Below, piece by piece: positions 6,795 to 15,810 of a DNA stretch of 39,678 nucleotides. How positions within the stretch are numbered: position 1 is the first letter of the stretch; each line of letters begins with the position of its first letter. The notes under the pieces were generated by a model. The model did not search any database, was not told the DNA's origin, and worked only from the letters and a program-made list of their open reading frames with translations. Origin of the DNA: Cyanobacteria bacterium CG_2015-22_32_23 (GTDB lineage: Bacteria > Cyanobacteriota > Cyanobacteriia > Cyanobacteriales > Cyanobacteriaceae); the NCBI GenBank assembly GCA_009993045.1, contig JAACUG010000084.1:1-39678 (forward strand), written 5' to 3'. A program made the translations under genes and the position numbers.

Positions 6795-9263
6795 ATGAGT
6801 GAAGTACAGGAATTTCGTCACATTTTAGTCATAGAAGATCGTAAAGGTAGAAGAATCGTCTCTCTGGAGGAAAGTAACTACACTTTAGGTAGAGATTCTC
6901 ATAATCCCATTATCCTTTATGATTATCAAGTTTCTCGTACTCATGCTACTTTAATTCGTAAAATCAATGATGATGATAATAATGGTTTTTCTTATCGCAT
7001 TATGGATGGAGATTTACAAGGGAAAAAAAGTACTAACGGTATTTTAATTAATGGACATTCTAGCATTTCCCATGAGTTAAAACATGGTGATACCATCCGT
7101 TTTGCTAATGAAGCTAAAGCTAATTATTATATTATTCCCACAGATTCAGGTATTGATTTATTTAACCCTGATGGTTTAGATAGAATTAATCCTTCTCGTG
7201 TTACTCTGACTAATCAATCTAGCGAAACTATGATTGGTAAACAAGAAGAGTCTAGTAATACAGAAGATCAACAAGAGTTAATTCGTCTTGCTTCTTTTCC
7301 TGAATTAAGTCCGAATCCCATTATTGAGTTAGATTGGGATGGTAATATTACTTATGTTAATCCTGCTGCTAGTATTAAGTTTGACACTATTTATGAGGAT
7401 AAATTAGATCATCCTATTCTCTCTGGTTTGTTAACAGAATATAATAATCGTCAGGGTAATTTATTTTTACGAGAAGTTAAAATTGGTGCTGAAGTTTTTG
7501 AGCAATACGTTCATTATCTTTCTGAAAAGAAGTTAATTAGATGTTATATTTTCGATTTTACTAAAAGGAAACAAGCAGAAGGACAATTAAGGGAAAGTGA
7601 AGCTCGTTATCGTGCTATTGTGCGACAAACTTCGGAAGGAATTTTCTTAGCTTATACTAGCAACAGACGGATTATTGAAGCTAATGATGCCTATATAAAA
7701 CTCTTAGGTTATTCTAGCGAAGAAATTACTAACTTAACTCTTTATAATATTATTGCTAGTGATTTAACGGGTTTTAATCAAGATTTAACTAATGTTTTAG
7801 AAACTAAACAGGATTTTGTCGGACAATATTTATATCGTTGTAAAGATGGTAGTCTGATTAATTTGGAATCTAGTGTTAGTTTTATTAATTATCAAAATAA
7901 GGATATTTTTTGTTTTGTGGTAAGAAATATTCAACCTTCCCAAAATACTGGTTTAGCTACTTATCCTGTTTTTCATGATTCTCTTACTTGTTTACCTAAT
8001 CAGAAGTTATTTAATGAGCAATTAGCCGTGGCGATCGCCAATGCGGAACGTTATCAATATTTAATGGGAGTAATAGTAGCACAAATCAATAATTTTAATG
8101 AATATAAACAGAATAATAGTGTTGAATTAGCAGACAGATTAATTAGAAATTTTGCGCAAACATTACAATCTTGTTTAAGGGTAGGAGATTTAATTGCGAG
8201 ATGGGATGATAATAAATTTATAGTTTTATTTCCCCGCATAAAAGGGCCAAGAGATCCAGCTAAAATAGCAAAAAAAATGTCTTCAACATTAGAGCAATTT
8301 TTACAAGAATCTTCTGTCAATATAAAACTAAATTTGAATATAAGTTTATCTATTTATCCCATTGATGGTGACGAACTTTCACTGTTTATTAAAAATAGTT
8401 TAACAACATTAGAACAAACTAAAACAGTAAATAATAATTATGGTGTAACAGGGTTTTCTATTAGTCCGAAAACTGCTAGTTTATTAAAGTTAGAAAATTT
8501 AATTGGTAGTGCCATTAAAGAACAACAATTCTTCTTATGTTATCAACCACAAATAGATACTTTAACGGGAAAATTAACGGGTTTAGAAGCATTATTACGG
8601 TGGGATCATCCAGAATTAGGGAAAGTGACTCCTCGTCATTTTTTACGATTAACCGAAGAAACTGATTTTATGTTACCTTTAGGATTATGGATATTACAAA
8701 CCGCTACTTTAAATATAAATACATGGAAAAAGGAAAATATTTCGCCCCTTCCTATCGGGGTTAATATTTCTGCAAGACAGTTTTCTCAACCTAATTTTGT
8801 GGAAATGATCGAAAAAATTTTAGACCAAAGTGAACTACCACCAGAATTATTAGAATTAGAAATTACTGAAAATTGCTTTCTCCAAAATGCAGAATCAGCT
8901 TACGAAATTTTAGCTCAATTATCTGCTTTAAAAGTTCGTTTATGTTTTGACAATTTTGGTGCTGGAAATTCCGCTTTAGTTCATTTACAAAAAGTGTCTT
9001 TTGATACAATAAAAATTAGTCCTAGCGTGGTTAATCAATTAGAAGAAAATATTAAATACAAAGCGCTCATTCAAGGAATGGCAGTTTTTTGTCAAGGTTA
9101 TGGTAGTCGATTGGTAGCTGTAGGTATAGAAAAATTAGAACAAATGGAATTACTTAGAGATTTAGGTTGTCTGGAAATTCAGGGTAATTTATTTAGTCGT
9201 CCTTTACCTTTTAAAGAAGCAACTAATTTTCTTCATAAATCGGAGTATTCTATCATGAATTAA
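6795..9263 (+). CDS. FHA-PAS-PAS-GGDEF-EAL protein, both c-di-GMP domains degenerate
   Basis: Domain order: FHA (about 8-115; TLGRDSHNP, VSRTHATL, STNGILING), PAS (about 165-255; LASFPELSPNPIIELDW), PAS (about 268-380; ARYRAIVRQTSEGIF), GGDEF-like (about 395-530), EAL-like (about 560-815). The GGDEF signature is RWDDNKF (469-475), so cyclase activity is unlikely. In the EAL domain E598-A-L is kept, but the catalytic DDFG is DNFG (719-722), KID has become KIS and the late VVAEGVE is VAVGIE, so phosphodiesterase activity is also unlikely. FHA domains bind phosphothreonine, so the protein may link Ser/Thr kinase signalling to c-di-GMP binding. First of three similar genes; 48 bases separate it from the next. 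Confidence 0.9.
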   Translation: MSEVQEFRHILVIEDRKGRRIVSLEESNYTLGRDSHNPIILYDYQVSRTHATLIRKINDDDNNGFSYRIMDGDLQGKKSTNGILINGHSSISHELKHGDTIRFANEAKANYYIIPTDSGIDLFNPDGLDRINPSRVTLTNQSSETMIGKQEESSNTEDQQELIRLASFPELSPNPIIELDWDGNITYVNPAASIKFDTIYEDKLDHPILSGLLTEYNNRQGNLFLREVKIGAEVFEQYVHYLSEKKLIRCYIFDFTKRKQAEGQLRESEARYRAIVRQTSEGIFLAYTSNRRIIEANDAYIKLLGYSSEEITNLTLYNIIASDLTGFNQDLTNVLETKQDFVGQYLYRCKDGSLINLESSVSFINYQNKDIFCFVVRNIQPSQNTGLATYPVFHDSLTCLPNQKLFNEQLAVAIANAERYQYLMGVIVAQINNFNEYKQNNSVELADRLIRNFAQTLQSCLRVGDLIARWDDNKFIVLFPRIKGPRDPAKIAKKMSSTLEQFLQESSVNIKLNLNISLSIYPIDGDELSLFIKNSLTTLEQTKTVNNNYGVTGFSISPKTASLLKLENLIGSAIKEQQFFLCYQPQIDTLTGKLTGLEALLRWDHPELGKVTPRHFLRLTEETDFMLPLGLWILQTATLNINTWKKENISPLPIGVNISARQFSQPNFVEMIEKILDQSELPPELLELEITENCFLQNAESAYEILAQLSALKVRLCFDNFGAGNSALVHLQKVSFDTIKISPSVVNQLEENIKYKALIQGMAVFCQGYGSRLVAVGIEKLEQMELLRDLGCLEIQGNLFSRPLPFKEATNFLHKSEYSIMN

Positions 9264-9311
9264 CTATTAAAATTAATTATCGAAGTTACATTATTATTAT
9301 TTTAAAATCCT

Positions 9312-11915
9312 ATGAATAGCGACTATATAAAAACAAGTTTAAATAAAGATTTACAAACTACAACTCATGTTTTAGTATTAGAAGATGAAAATTCAAGACA
9401 AACTATTATTTTAGAGGAAGCAAATTATTCCATCGGAAGAGATCCTCGTAATAAAATTCCTTTAATCTCAAAAAAAGTATCCCGTTTTCATGCCACTTTA
9501 TTACGTCGAACGGATATGAAAAATAGGGCTTTTTCTTATTGGCTTTTAGACGGTGATTTACAAGGTAATCGTAGCACAAATGGGATATTTATTAATGATA
9601 AAAGATGTTTAGTTCAAGAGTTAAAACACGAAGATATAATTCGCTTTGGTTTAGAAATTCAAGGTAGTTATTATGTGTTAAATAATATATCTGATTTAGC
9701 TTTATTACAATCAGGAGATTTTCAGCAATCGGTGGAATCTGAAAGTACTGTTCGTAGTAATAATAAAGTACAGACTCTAAGTCAAAATGCGACTCAACAT
9801 CGTGAGATGAAACAGACTTTAGTGATTTCTGAACCTAATATGGAATCAGGGGATAGTGATACTTTCAGTGCCAGAAACTCTAACGGTGATTCTGAGATTA
9901 CAAAATTAGCTTCTTTTCCTGAATTAAGTCCAAATCCGATCATTGAAATGGATTGGGAAGGGAAAATTACTTATCTAAATCCTTCGGCAGTAACTAAATT
10001 TCCTGAATTAAAAAATAGTCCGATAACGGAAAATCATCCTCTTTTATTAGGTTTAATTAAAAATATTGAAAATCATGGTAAAAATAATAAATTATTTGTA
10101 AGAGAAGTTACCATAAAAGATCAAGTTTTTGAACAATATATTCATTATTTATCGGACAAAAAATTAATTAGAAGTTATGTTTTTGATTTTACGAAAAGAA
10201 AGGTTTTAGAAACTCAATTAAAGGAAAGTGAGCAAAGATATAAAGCGTTTATTAGTCAAACAAAAGAAGGAATTTTTTTAGTAGATGCTAATAACAAAAA
10301 GATTTTAGAAGCAAACAATGCTTTAGCTGATTTACTTGGTTATGGTTTAGAGGAAGTTTATTCTTTAAAATTATATGATTTAATTGATCTTAATACCGCC
10401 ACTTTAGATGAACAGATTGACTTAATTTTAGCCTCCAAAAAAGAAAAAAACTTTTTGAAACAATTTAATTATCAAAGTAAAAATAAATTATTAGTTGAAC
10501 TAGAATCTAATATTACTTGGGTTAGCTACGGAGATCAAACTATCCTTTCTTTTGCTGTACGTCCTGCTACAAAAAATATTCATCAAGAGACTTTTATTCA
10601 AGAACAGGGATTATATGATTTAGAAACAGGTTTACCGAATCGGCAATTATTTATGGAACAGTTTAATACTGCCATTGCTAATAGTCGTCGTTATACGGGT
10701 TTATTGTGCATAATTTTCCTTGAATTAGAAATTTTGGAAGAAAATCAAGAAAACCTTTCCTATAGCCTGAAATCGAATATTTTAGATGGTTTCGGGAAAC
10801 GTTTAAGAGCGTCTTTACGTTCGGGGGATACCGTAGCACACTGGGAATTATCACAGTTTATTTGTCTTTTACCTCAAGTTAGAAGTATTAAAGATGTCGG
10901 AAGAGTTTGTAATCGGATGTTAGAATCTTTAAAACCGCCATTTTTTCTCGAAAATAAAAAAATACATATAAAAAGTGGTATGGGTATCGCCATTAAATCT
11001 CAAGAAGCGACAAATGTAACAGCAGAGATTTTACTTAATCAAGGACAAACTGCGTTATTTAAGAGTAAAGAAGCAGGAAGTAATAATTATAAATTCTTTG
11101 ATCCTAAAATACAGGTAGAAATTGAAAGATTACTGAGAATTGAAAAATTATTAGCCCACGCTTTGCATAGAAATGAGTTTTCATTATATTATCAGCCACA
11201 AATTGACACGGAAAACTATACTATAACAGGGTTAGAAGCGTTAATTAGATGGGATCATCCTGATTTAGGTAGAGTTACTCCAGATCAATTTATTCCTTTA
11301 GCAGAAGAAACAGGTTTAATTGTACCTATCGGAGAATGGGTAATTGAAACCGCTTGTCTTCAAAGACAATTGTGGCAAAGAGATAATTTGAATTTAACAA
11401 ATCAACCAATTTGTATTAACATATCTAATCAGCAATTTCATCAACCTAATTTTGCGGGAATGATTAAAAATATTTTATATAAAATTCAAATAGATCCCAA
11501 TTTATTAGAGTTAGAAATTACAGAAAAAACCATCGGCACAGATATAGAATTAGCGGCAAAAACATTGACAGAATTAACACAATTAGGAGTAAGAGTGGCT
11601 TTAGATGATTTTGGTAGTGGTAGTTCGGCTTTAGGTTATTTAAAACAATTTCAGTTTTCCACTTTAAAAATTGATCTTCCTGTGATACAAAATTTTATCA
11701 ATAATAATCAAGATAAAGCTATGATTACGGCAATGATTGCCATTGCAGAAAGTTTTAATTTGAGGGTAGTAGCTGAGGGAGTAGAAACAAAAGCACAAGT
11801 TGAAAAATTATTACAATTAGGATGCAAAGAAATACAAGGTAATTGGTTAAGTGTACCTGTCAATGTCGAGGAAATAACTACATTTTTAGCACGTTCTAAT
11901 TATGATTTAGAGTAA
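9312..11915 (+). CDS. FHA-PAS-PAS-GGDEF-EAL protein, degenerate GGDEF and apparently intact EAL
   Basis: Same plan as its upstream neighbour: FHA (about 15-130; SIGRDPRNK, VSRFHATLLRR, RSTNGIFIND), a linker, PAS with LASFPELSPNPIIEMDW, second PAS (SEQRYKAFISQTKEGIF), then GGDEF and EAL. The GGDEF signature is HWELSQF (510-516), hence no cyclase activity expected. The EAL domain keeps E642-A-L, the INIS Asn, LEITEK, DDFGSG (D765, D766), KID and VVAEGVET, so it could hydrolyse c-di-GMP to pGpG. The end QGNWLSVPV departs from the usual QGY/F.xxP. The next gene starts 8 bases later, so the two are surely cotranscribed. Confidence 0.9.
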   Translation: MNSDYIKTSLNKDLQTTTHVLVLEDENSRQTIILEEANYSIGRDPRNKIPLISKKVSRFHATLLRRTDMKNRAFSYWLLDGDLQGNRSTNGIFINDKRCLVQELKHEDIIRFGLEIQGSYYVLNNISDLALLQSGDFQQSVESESTVRSNNKVQTLSQNATQHREMKQTLVISEPNMESGDSDTFSARNSNGDSEITKLASFPELSPNPIIEMDWEGKITYLNPSAVTKFPELKNSPITENHPLLLGLIKNIENHGKNNKLFVREVTIKDQVFEQYIHYLSDKKLIRSYVFDFTKRKVLETQLKESEQRYKAFISQTKEGIFLVDANNKKILEANNALADLLGYGLEEVYSLKLYDLIDLNTATLDEQIDLILASKKEKNFLKQFNYQSKNKLLVELESNITWVSYGDQTILSFAVRPATKNIHQETFIQEQGLYDLETGLPNRQLFMEQFNTAIANSRRYTGLLCIIFLELEILEENQENLSYSLKSNILDGFGKRLRASLRSGDTVAHWELSQFICLLPQVRSIKDVGRVCNRMLESLKPPFFLENKKIHIKSGMGIAIKSQEATNVTAEILLNQGQTALFKSKEAGSNNYKFFDPKIQVEIERLLRIEKLLAHALHRNEFSLYYQPQIDTENYTITGLEALIRWDHPDLGRVTPDQFIPLAEETGLIVPIGEWVIETACLQRQLWQRDNLNLTNQPICINISNQQFHQPNFAGMIKNILYKIQIDPNLLELEITEKTIGTDIELAAKTLTELTQLGVRVALDDFGSGSSALGYLKQFQFSTLKIDLPVIQNFINNNQDKAMITAMIAIAESFNLRVVAEGVETKAQVEKLLQLGCKEIQGNWLSVPVNVEEITTFLARSNYDLE

Positions 11916-11923
11916 ATATATTT

Positions 11924-14035
11924 ATGCCTAATCCCAATCAAAAAAAAAATCATTTTTTATTCCTATCTCCTGAAAATTGTAGTGAAAAAATAGTAATTTC
12001 TTTAACCGAAAGTGTTTATTCTATAGGTCGTCATTCTGATAGTAATATTAAATTATATTCCGAAGCTGTATCGAGAAATCATGCCACTTTAATCAGAAAA
12101 GATGTAGGAAAAGATAACAGTTCATATATTTTAATTGATGGTGATTTAAAAGGACAAAGAAGTCAAAATGGTATTGTCGTTAACGAAAAAAAAACTATTT
12201 ATCATCAACTAGAAGATGGTGATATTATTATGTTTGGTAGCAGTGAAATAAAAGCTATTTATAAACAAGAAAATGCGTTATCAGAATATTTCCCTTTTTG
12301 TGATTTAAACTCAAAAATTCAGCAAAATAATATAGCTTTATCTTCTGAATTAACAAGAGAACAATTACAAAATACTTTAATTCTTTCGGAAGAAAATCTC
12401 AATCAAAATCTTAGTCAAAAAGATATTAAAAGGTTAGCTTCTTTTCCTGAATTGTCTCCAAATCCCATTATAGAATTTGATCTTAATGGCAAAATAATTT
12501 ATAGTAACCCTGCTGCAAATTTATGTTTTAGTGAATTATTTAATGAAGAGAATATTACTAACCCTTTAATTGCTGGTTTAACTCGTAATACTAATCAGAT
12601 TAACGGAGAATTGATTATTAGAGAAATAAAAATTAAAGATAAATATTTTGACCAATATATACATTATTTATCGAAACAAAACGTTATTAGGAGCTATATT
12701 TTTGATATTACTAAACGTAAAATTTCAGAAAAAAAACTAAAATATCAGGCTTTTCATGATTCTTTAACAGGTATTCCTAATCGAGAATTTTTTTATTGGA
12801 AATTAGAACAATATCTTAATAATGTTAAAACAAATAATGAGCAACTTGCTATTTTTTTTATTGATATAGATCGCTTTAAAAATATCAACGAAACTTTAAA
12901 TCATACAACAGGAGATAAACTATTAGAAAATTTCTCTTATCGTCTAGTTTCTAACCTTCCAGAAGATTGTTTTCTCGCACGGTGGGGAGGAGATGAATTT
13001 ACTGTCATTGTGCCTTTAAAGGATAATTTACCCAGAATAAATCAAATTGCACAAAAGATTATTAATAGTTTAAAAGAACCTTTTATCATAAAAAAATATA
13101 CTATTTACGTTACTTGTAGTATTGGCGTTTCTATTTATCCTAAAGATGGTTTAGAAGAAAAAACTTTAATTAAAAATGCCGATATAGCCTTATTTCGAGC
13201 TAAACAAATGGGTAAAAATAATTGTCAGTTTTATACAACTCAATTAAGCGGTGAACAGATGTTATTATTTGAGTTAGAAAATAGTTTATATAACGCTTTA
13301 GATAATCAAGAATTATTCTTAAATTTTCAGCCACAATTAGACTTAAATACTAATAAAATTAGTGCATTAGAAGTTTTATTACGTTGGCAACATCCAGATT
13401 TAGGAGTGGTTTCTCCATCAAAATTTATTCCTTTAGCGGAAGAGACAGGTTTAATTATTCCTATTGGTGAATGGGTTTTAGAAACTGCTTGTTTGCAAGG
13501 GAAAAAATGGCAAGATTTAGGTTATCCTAAAATGGTAATAGCTGTTAATGTTTCTGTTAAACAATTTCAACAAGATAATTTCATTCAACAAGTCAAAAAT
13601 ATTTTACATAAAACACAATTTAATCCTGAATATTTAGAACTAGAAATTACCGAAACTATTTTAATGCAAAATGTAGATAAAACTGAAATTATTATTAATG
13701 AATTATCACAACTAGGAGTAAAATTTTCTTTAGATGATTTTGGTACGGGTTATTCTTCTCTTAGTTACTTAAAAAGATTCCCTTTTAATGTTGTTAAAAT
13801 AGATCAATCTTTTATCAGTGATTTAGCAATTAATGAACAAGATCAAGCCCTAGTTTCCGCAGTAATTACTTTAGCTAAAGGCTATAAAATGAAAGTAGTA
13901 GCTGAGGGAGTAGAAACAGATAATCAAAAAAAATTATTGAAACAACTTAAATGTGATTTTATTCAAGGTTGGTTAGTTAGTAAACCATTTAGAGAAGAAG
14001 ATTTATTAGCTTTTTTAAACAAATTAATAAATTAG
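11924..14035 (+). CDS. FHA-PAS-GGDEF-EAL protein with both active-site motifs intact
   Basis: Shorter paralogue of the two upstream genes with one PAS domain: FHA (about 10-115; SIGRHSDSNIKL, VSRNHATLIRK, RSQNGIVVNE), PAS with RLASFPELSPNPIIEFD, GGDEF (about 285-430) with a canonical RWGGDEF (353-359) and upstream FFIDIDRFKNINETL, then EAL (about 450-695) with E483-V-L, NVSVKQF, LEITETIL, DDFGTGYSSL (D604, D605), KIDQSFI and VVAEGVETDNQ. Both diguanylate cyclase and phosphodiesterase activities are possible. No RxxD inhibitory site was identified with certainty. As the last gene of the set it is followed by a hairpin terminator at 14134. Confidence 0.93.
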   Translation: MPNPNQKKNHFLFLSPENCSEKIVISLTESVYSIGRHSDSNIKLYSEAVSRNHATLIRKDVGKDNSSYILIDGDLKGQRSQNGIVVNEKKTIYHQLEDGDIIMFGSSEIKAIYKQENALSEYFPFCDLNSKIQQNNIALSSELTREQLQNTLILSEENLNQNLSQKDIKRLASFPELSPNPIIEFDLNGKIIYSNPAANLCFSELFNEENITNPLIAGLTRNTNQINGELIIREIKIKDKYFDQYIHYLSKQNVIRSYIFDITKRKISEKKLKYQAFHDSLTGIPNREFFYWKLEQYLNNVKTNNEQLAIFFIDIDRFKNINETLNHTTGDKLLENFSYRLVSNLPEDCFLARWGGDEFTVIVPLKDNLPRINQIAQKIINSLKEPFIIKKYTIYVTCSIGVSIYPKDGLEEKTLIKNADIALFRAKQMGKNNCQFYTTQLSGEQMLLFELENSLYNALDNQELFLNFQPQLDLNTNKISALEVLLRWQHPDLGVVSPSKFIPLAEETGLIIPIGEWVLETACLQGKKWQDLGYPKMVIAVNVSVKQFQQDNFIQQVKNILHKTQFNPEYLELEITETILMQNVDKTEIIINELSQLGVKFSLDDFGTGYSSLSYLKRFPFNVVKIDQSFISDLAINEQDQALVSAVITLAKGYKMKVVAEGVETDNQKKLLKQLKCDFIQGWLVSKPFREEDLLAFLNKLIN

Positions 14036-14091
14036 GAATTGAGAATTACTTGTCTTCGTAATATTATTTGTTATTACCTTTTATTTTATTT

Positions 14092-14156
14092 GCCCCTAAA
14101 TCCCCAATACTGGGGACTTTCACAAGTTTGACTCCCCCAAAGTTGGGGGCTTTTTA
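14092..14156. repeat. Copy of a dispersed double-hairpin repeat
   Basis: Two adjacent palindromes: TCCCCA/TGGGGA (14101-14116) and CCCCCAA/TTGGGGG (14134-14149). Related sequence is seen inside the fructosamine kinase gene and at 19702-19735 (AAAGTACCCCC...GGGGGATTA). GGGGATTTAGGGG-type repeats occur widely between genes in unicellular cyanobacteria. Confidence 0.6.
14134..14155 (+). terminator. Rho-independent terminator of the FHA-GGDEF-EAL genes
   Basis: CCCCCAA, AG, TTGGGGG, then CTTTTT on the plus strand. The stem is GC-rich and the T tract follows on this strand only, so it serves the upstream plus-strand operon and not the convergent mutase gene. Confidence 0.7.
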
Positions 14157-14164
14157 AACAGCTT

Positions 14165-15682
14165 CTAATGATGATAATTTAATTCTTCAAATTGATCAAA
14201 AAATGTCCATAAACGACTAGCTATTTTATTTACTCCACCTTCAATATTTGTTTCTATATTTAAGGGTAAAACTGGATCATGAAGAGATAAACGTAATAAA
14301 AACCACCCTTTTTCTGATTCATTTTCACAAGAAATCCTAATACCTTCATAATTATTAGGCACAATATTCCAGTCAGTTTGACTAGCACTAAATGCTGTTA
14401 ATTTTTCGATAATTTGAGTTCCATATTCTTTAAAATTTTTTGCGGTAATTATTAACCTAAATTCTTCACTTTCTACGGGTTCTTTTAGTCTATTAATTAA
14501 GTCAATTAAATTTTTATTTTCTAGTTTTAATTTAGCCAATTCGATTAATAATTTAGTAACTAAATATGCACCATCATCGAGAAAATAATTTTCTTTTAAC
14601 GCAGCGTGTCCCGAAGTTTCGATGGCTAACCATGATTCTACACCCTCTTGATTTAACCGTAAAGCCTCATTAATTACATTTTTATAACCTCTTTTAAAAC
14701 GATGATGTTTTCCCTTTAATTCTTCTTCGATAAATTGAGTTAAACCATCGGAAGTAATAGAATCAGTAACAATAGTACTTTGTGGATGTTCTTTTAAAAT
14801 TATGGCACTAATTAAGGCAATTAATTTATTACGATTTAATTCTTTTCCTTGACTATCAACGGCGGCACTGCGATCTACATCAGTATCAAATATAATACCA
14901 AAATCGGCTTGATGATTAATCACCGCCTCAGAAATGGACATCATAGCTTCTTTATTTTCAGGGTTGGGAATATGATTGGGAAAATTACCATCAGGATTTA
15001 AAAATTGACTGCCTTGTATATCTGCGCCTAAAGGTAACAAAACTTTCGTAGCATAAAAACCACCAGCACCATTTCCTGCATCTACAATAATTTTCAAGCC
15101 TTGTAAGGGAGTTTCATAATTATCAGGATGGTTAACAGATTCTCGAATTTTGGTAACAAATTGGTTAGCATAAACCGACATAAAATCACGTTTTTCGATG
15201 TTACCTTTTTCTTCAATTTTCGGAAACTCTCTTTTTTGTGCTATGGCAAGAATTTCGGTAATATCTTGTTTTTCTAAACCTCCTTTATCGGTAAAAAACT
15301 TCAAGCCGTTACGATTAAAAGGCAGATGACTAGCGGTTAACATAATTGCACCGTCACACTTATAACCTTCTGTAATCGTACTCATAAACATAGCAGGAGT
15401 GGAAGCCATGGCAAAATCATACACCTTTACCCCTAAACTGGCGATCGCATTGAGAGAAGCATTCATTAAAGTTTCACCCGATAAACGACTATCCCTACCT
15501 AAAGAAATAGTTAACTCAGAAGTGGGTTTATGTTTTTGTTGACTTAACCATAAAGAAAAAGCCTTGCTAATAATGGCGACAACTTCAGGAGTAAGGTTAA
15601 CTTCTTCTCCTGCTACTCCTGTTAAAGCAACACCTCGAATATCAGAGCCATTTTGCAGTTTTTGCCAGTTAATTTCTGTCAT
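14165..15682 (-). CDS. Phosphomannomutase/phosphoglucomutase-family phosphohexomutase
   Basis: Interconverts hexose 1- and 6-phosphates through a phosphoserine, feeding nucleotide-sugar, exopolysaccharide or glycogen synthesis. Four-domain alpha-D-phosphohexomutase plan: SLGRDSRLSGE (about 60-70), phosphoserine loop TASHLP (S118), metal loop DTDVDR (266-271), sugar loop ETSGH (355-359; most relatives have E[MG]SGH) and a C-terminal phosphate-binding region around NYEGIRISCENE. Length 505 is normal for the ManB/PMM-PGM branch. It converges on the FHA operon and lies downstream of the RTX gene on the same strand, 128 bases away, with a hairpin between. Confidence 0.9.
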   Translation of the reverse strand: MTEINWQKLQNGSDIRGVALTGVAGEEVNLTPEVVAIISKAFSLWLSQQKHKPTSELTISLGRDSRLSGETLMNASLNAIASLGVKVYDFAMASTPAMFMSTITEGYKCDGAIMLTASHLPFNRNGLKFFTDKGGLEKQDITEILAIAQKREFPKIEEKGNIEKRDFMSVYANQFVTKIRESVNHPDNYETPLQGLKIIVDAGNGAGGFYATKVLLPLGADIQGSQFLNPDGNFPNHIPNPENKEAMMSISEAVINHQADFGIIFDTDVDRSAAVDSQGKELNRNKLIALISAIILKEHPQSTIVTDSITSDGLTQFIEEELKGKHHRFKRGYKNVINEALRLNQEGVESWLAIETSGHAALKENYFLDDGAYLVTKLLIELAKLKLENKNLIDLINRLKEPVESEEFRLIITAKNFKEYGTQIIEKLTAFSASQTDWNIVPNNYEGIRISCENESEKGWFLLRLSLHDPVLPLNIETNIEGGVNKIASRLWTFFDQFEELNYHH

Positions 15683-15775
15683 GATTGATAAGTTTGGGTA
15701 AATAAAATATTGTCACTTTCATTATCAATCAGTTTTTCTTCAGTTAATCAAAAAAAGTGCAAGGATGAATATTTG

Positions 15776-15801
15776 CCTCCTAATGATTTAGGAGGATTTT
15801 T
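15776..15801 (+). terminator. Hairpin with T tract between the RTX gene and the mutase gene
   Basis: CCTCCTAA (15776-15783), loop TGAT, TTAGGAGG (15788-15795), then ATTTTT. The stem is perfect, 8 bp. The T tract is on the plus strand, while both neighbours are on the minus strand, so it would block readthrough from the plus side; on the minus strand the same stem lies 15 bases after the RTX stop and could still protect the transcript end. Confidence 0.45.
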
Positions 15802-15810
15802 CAGAATAAC

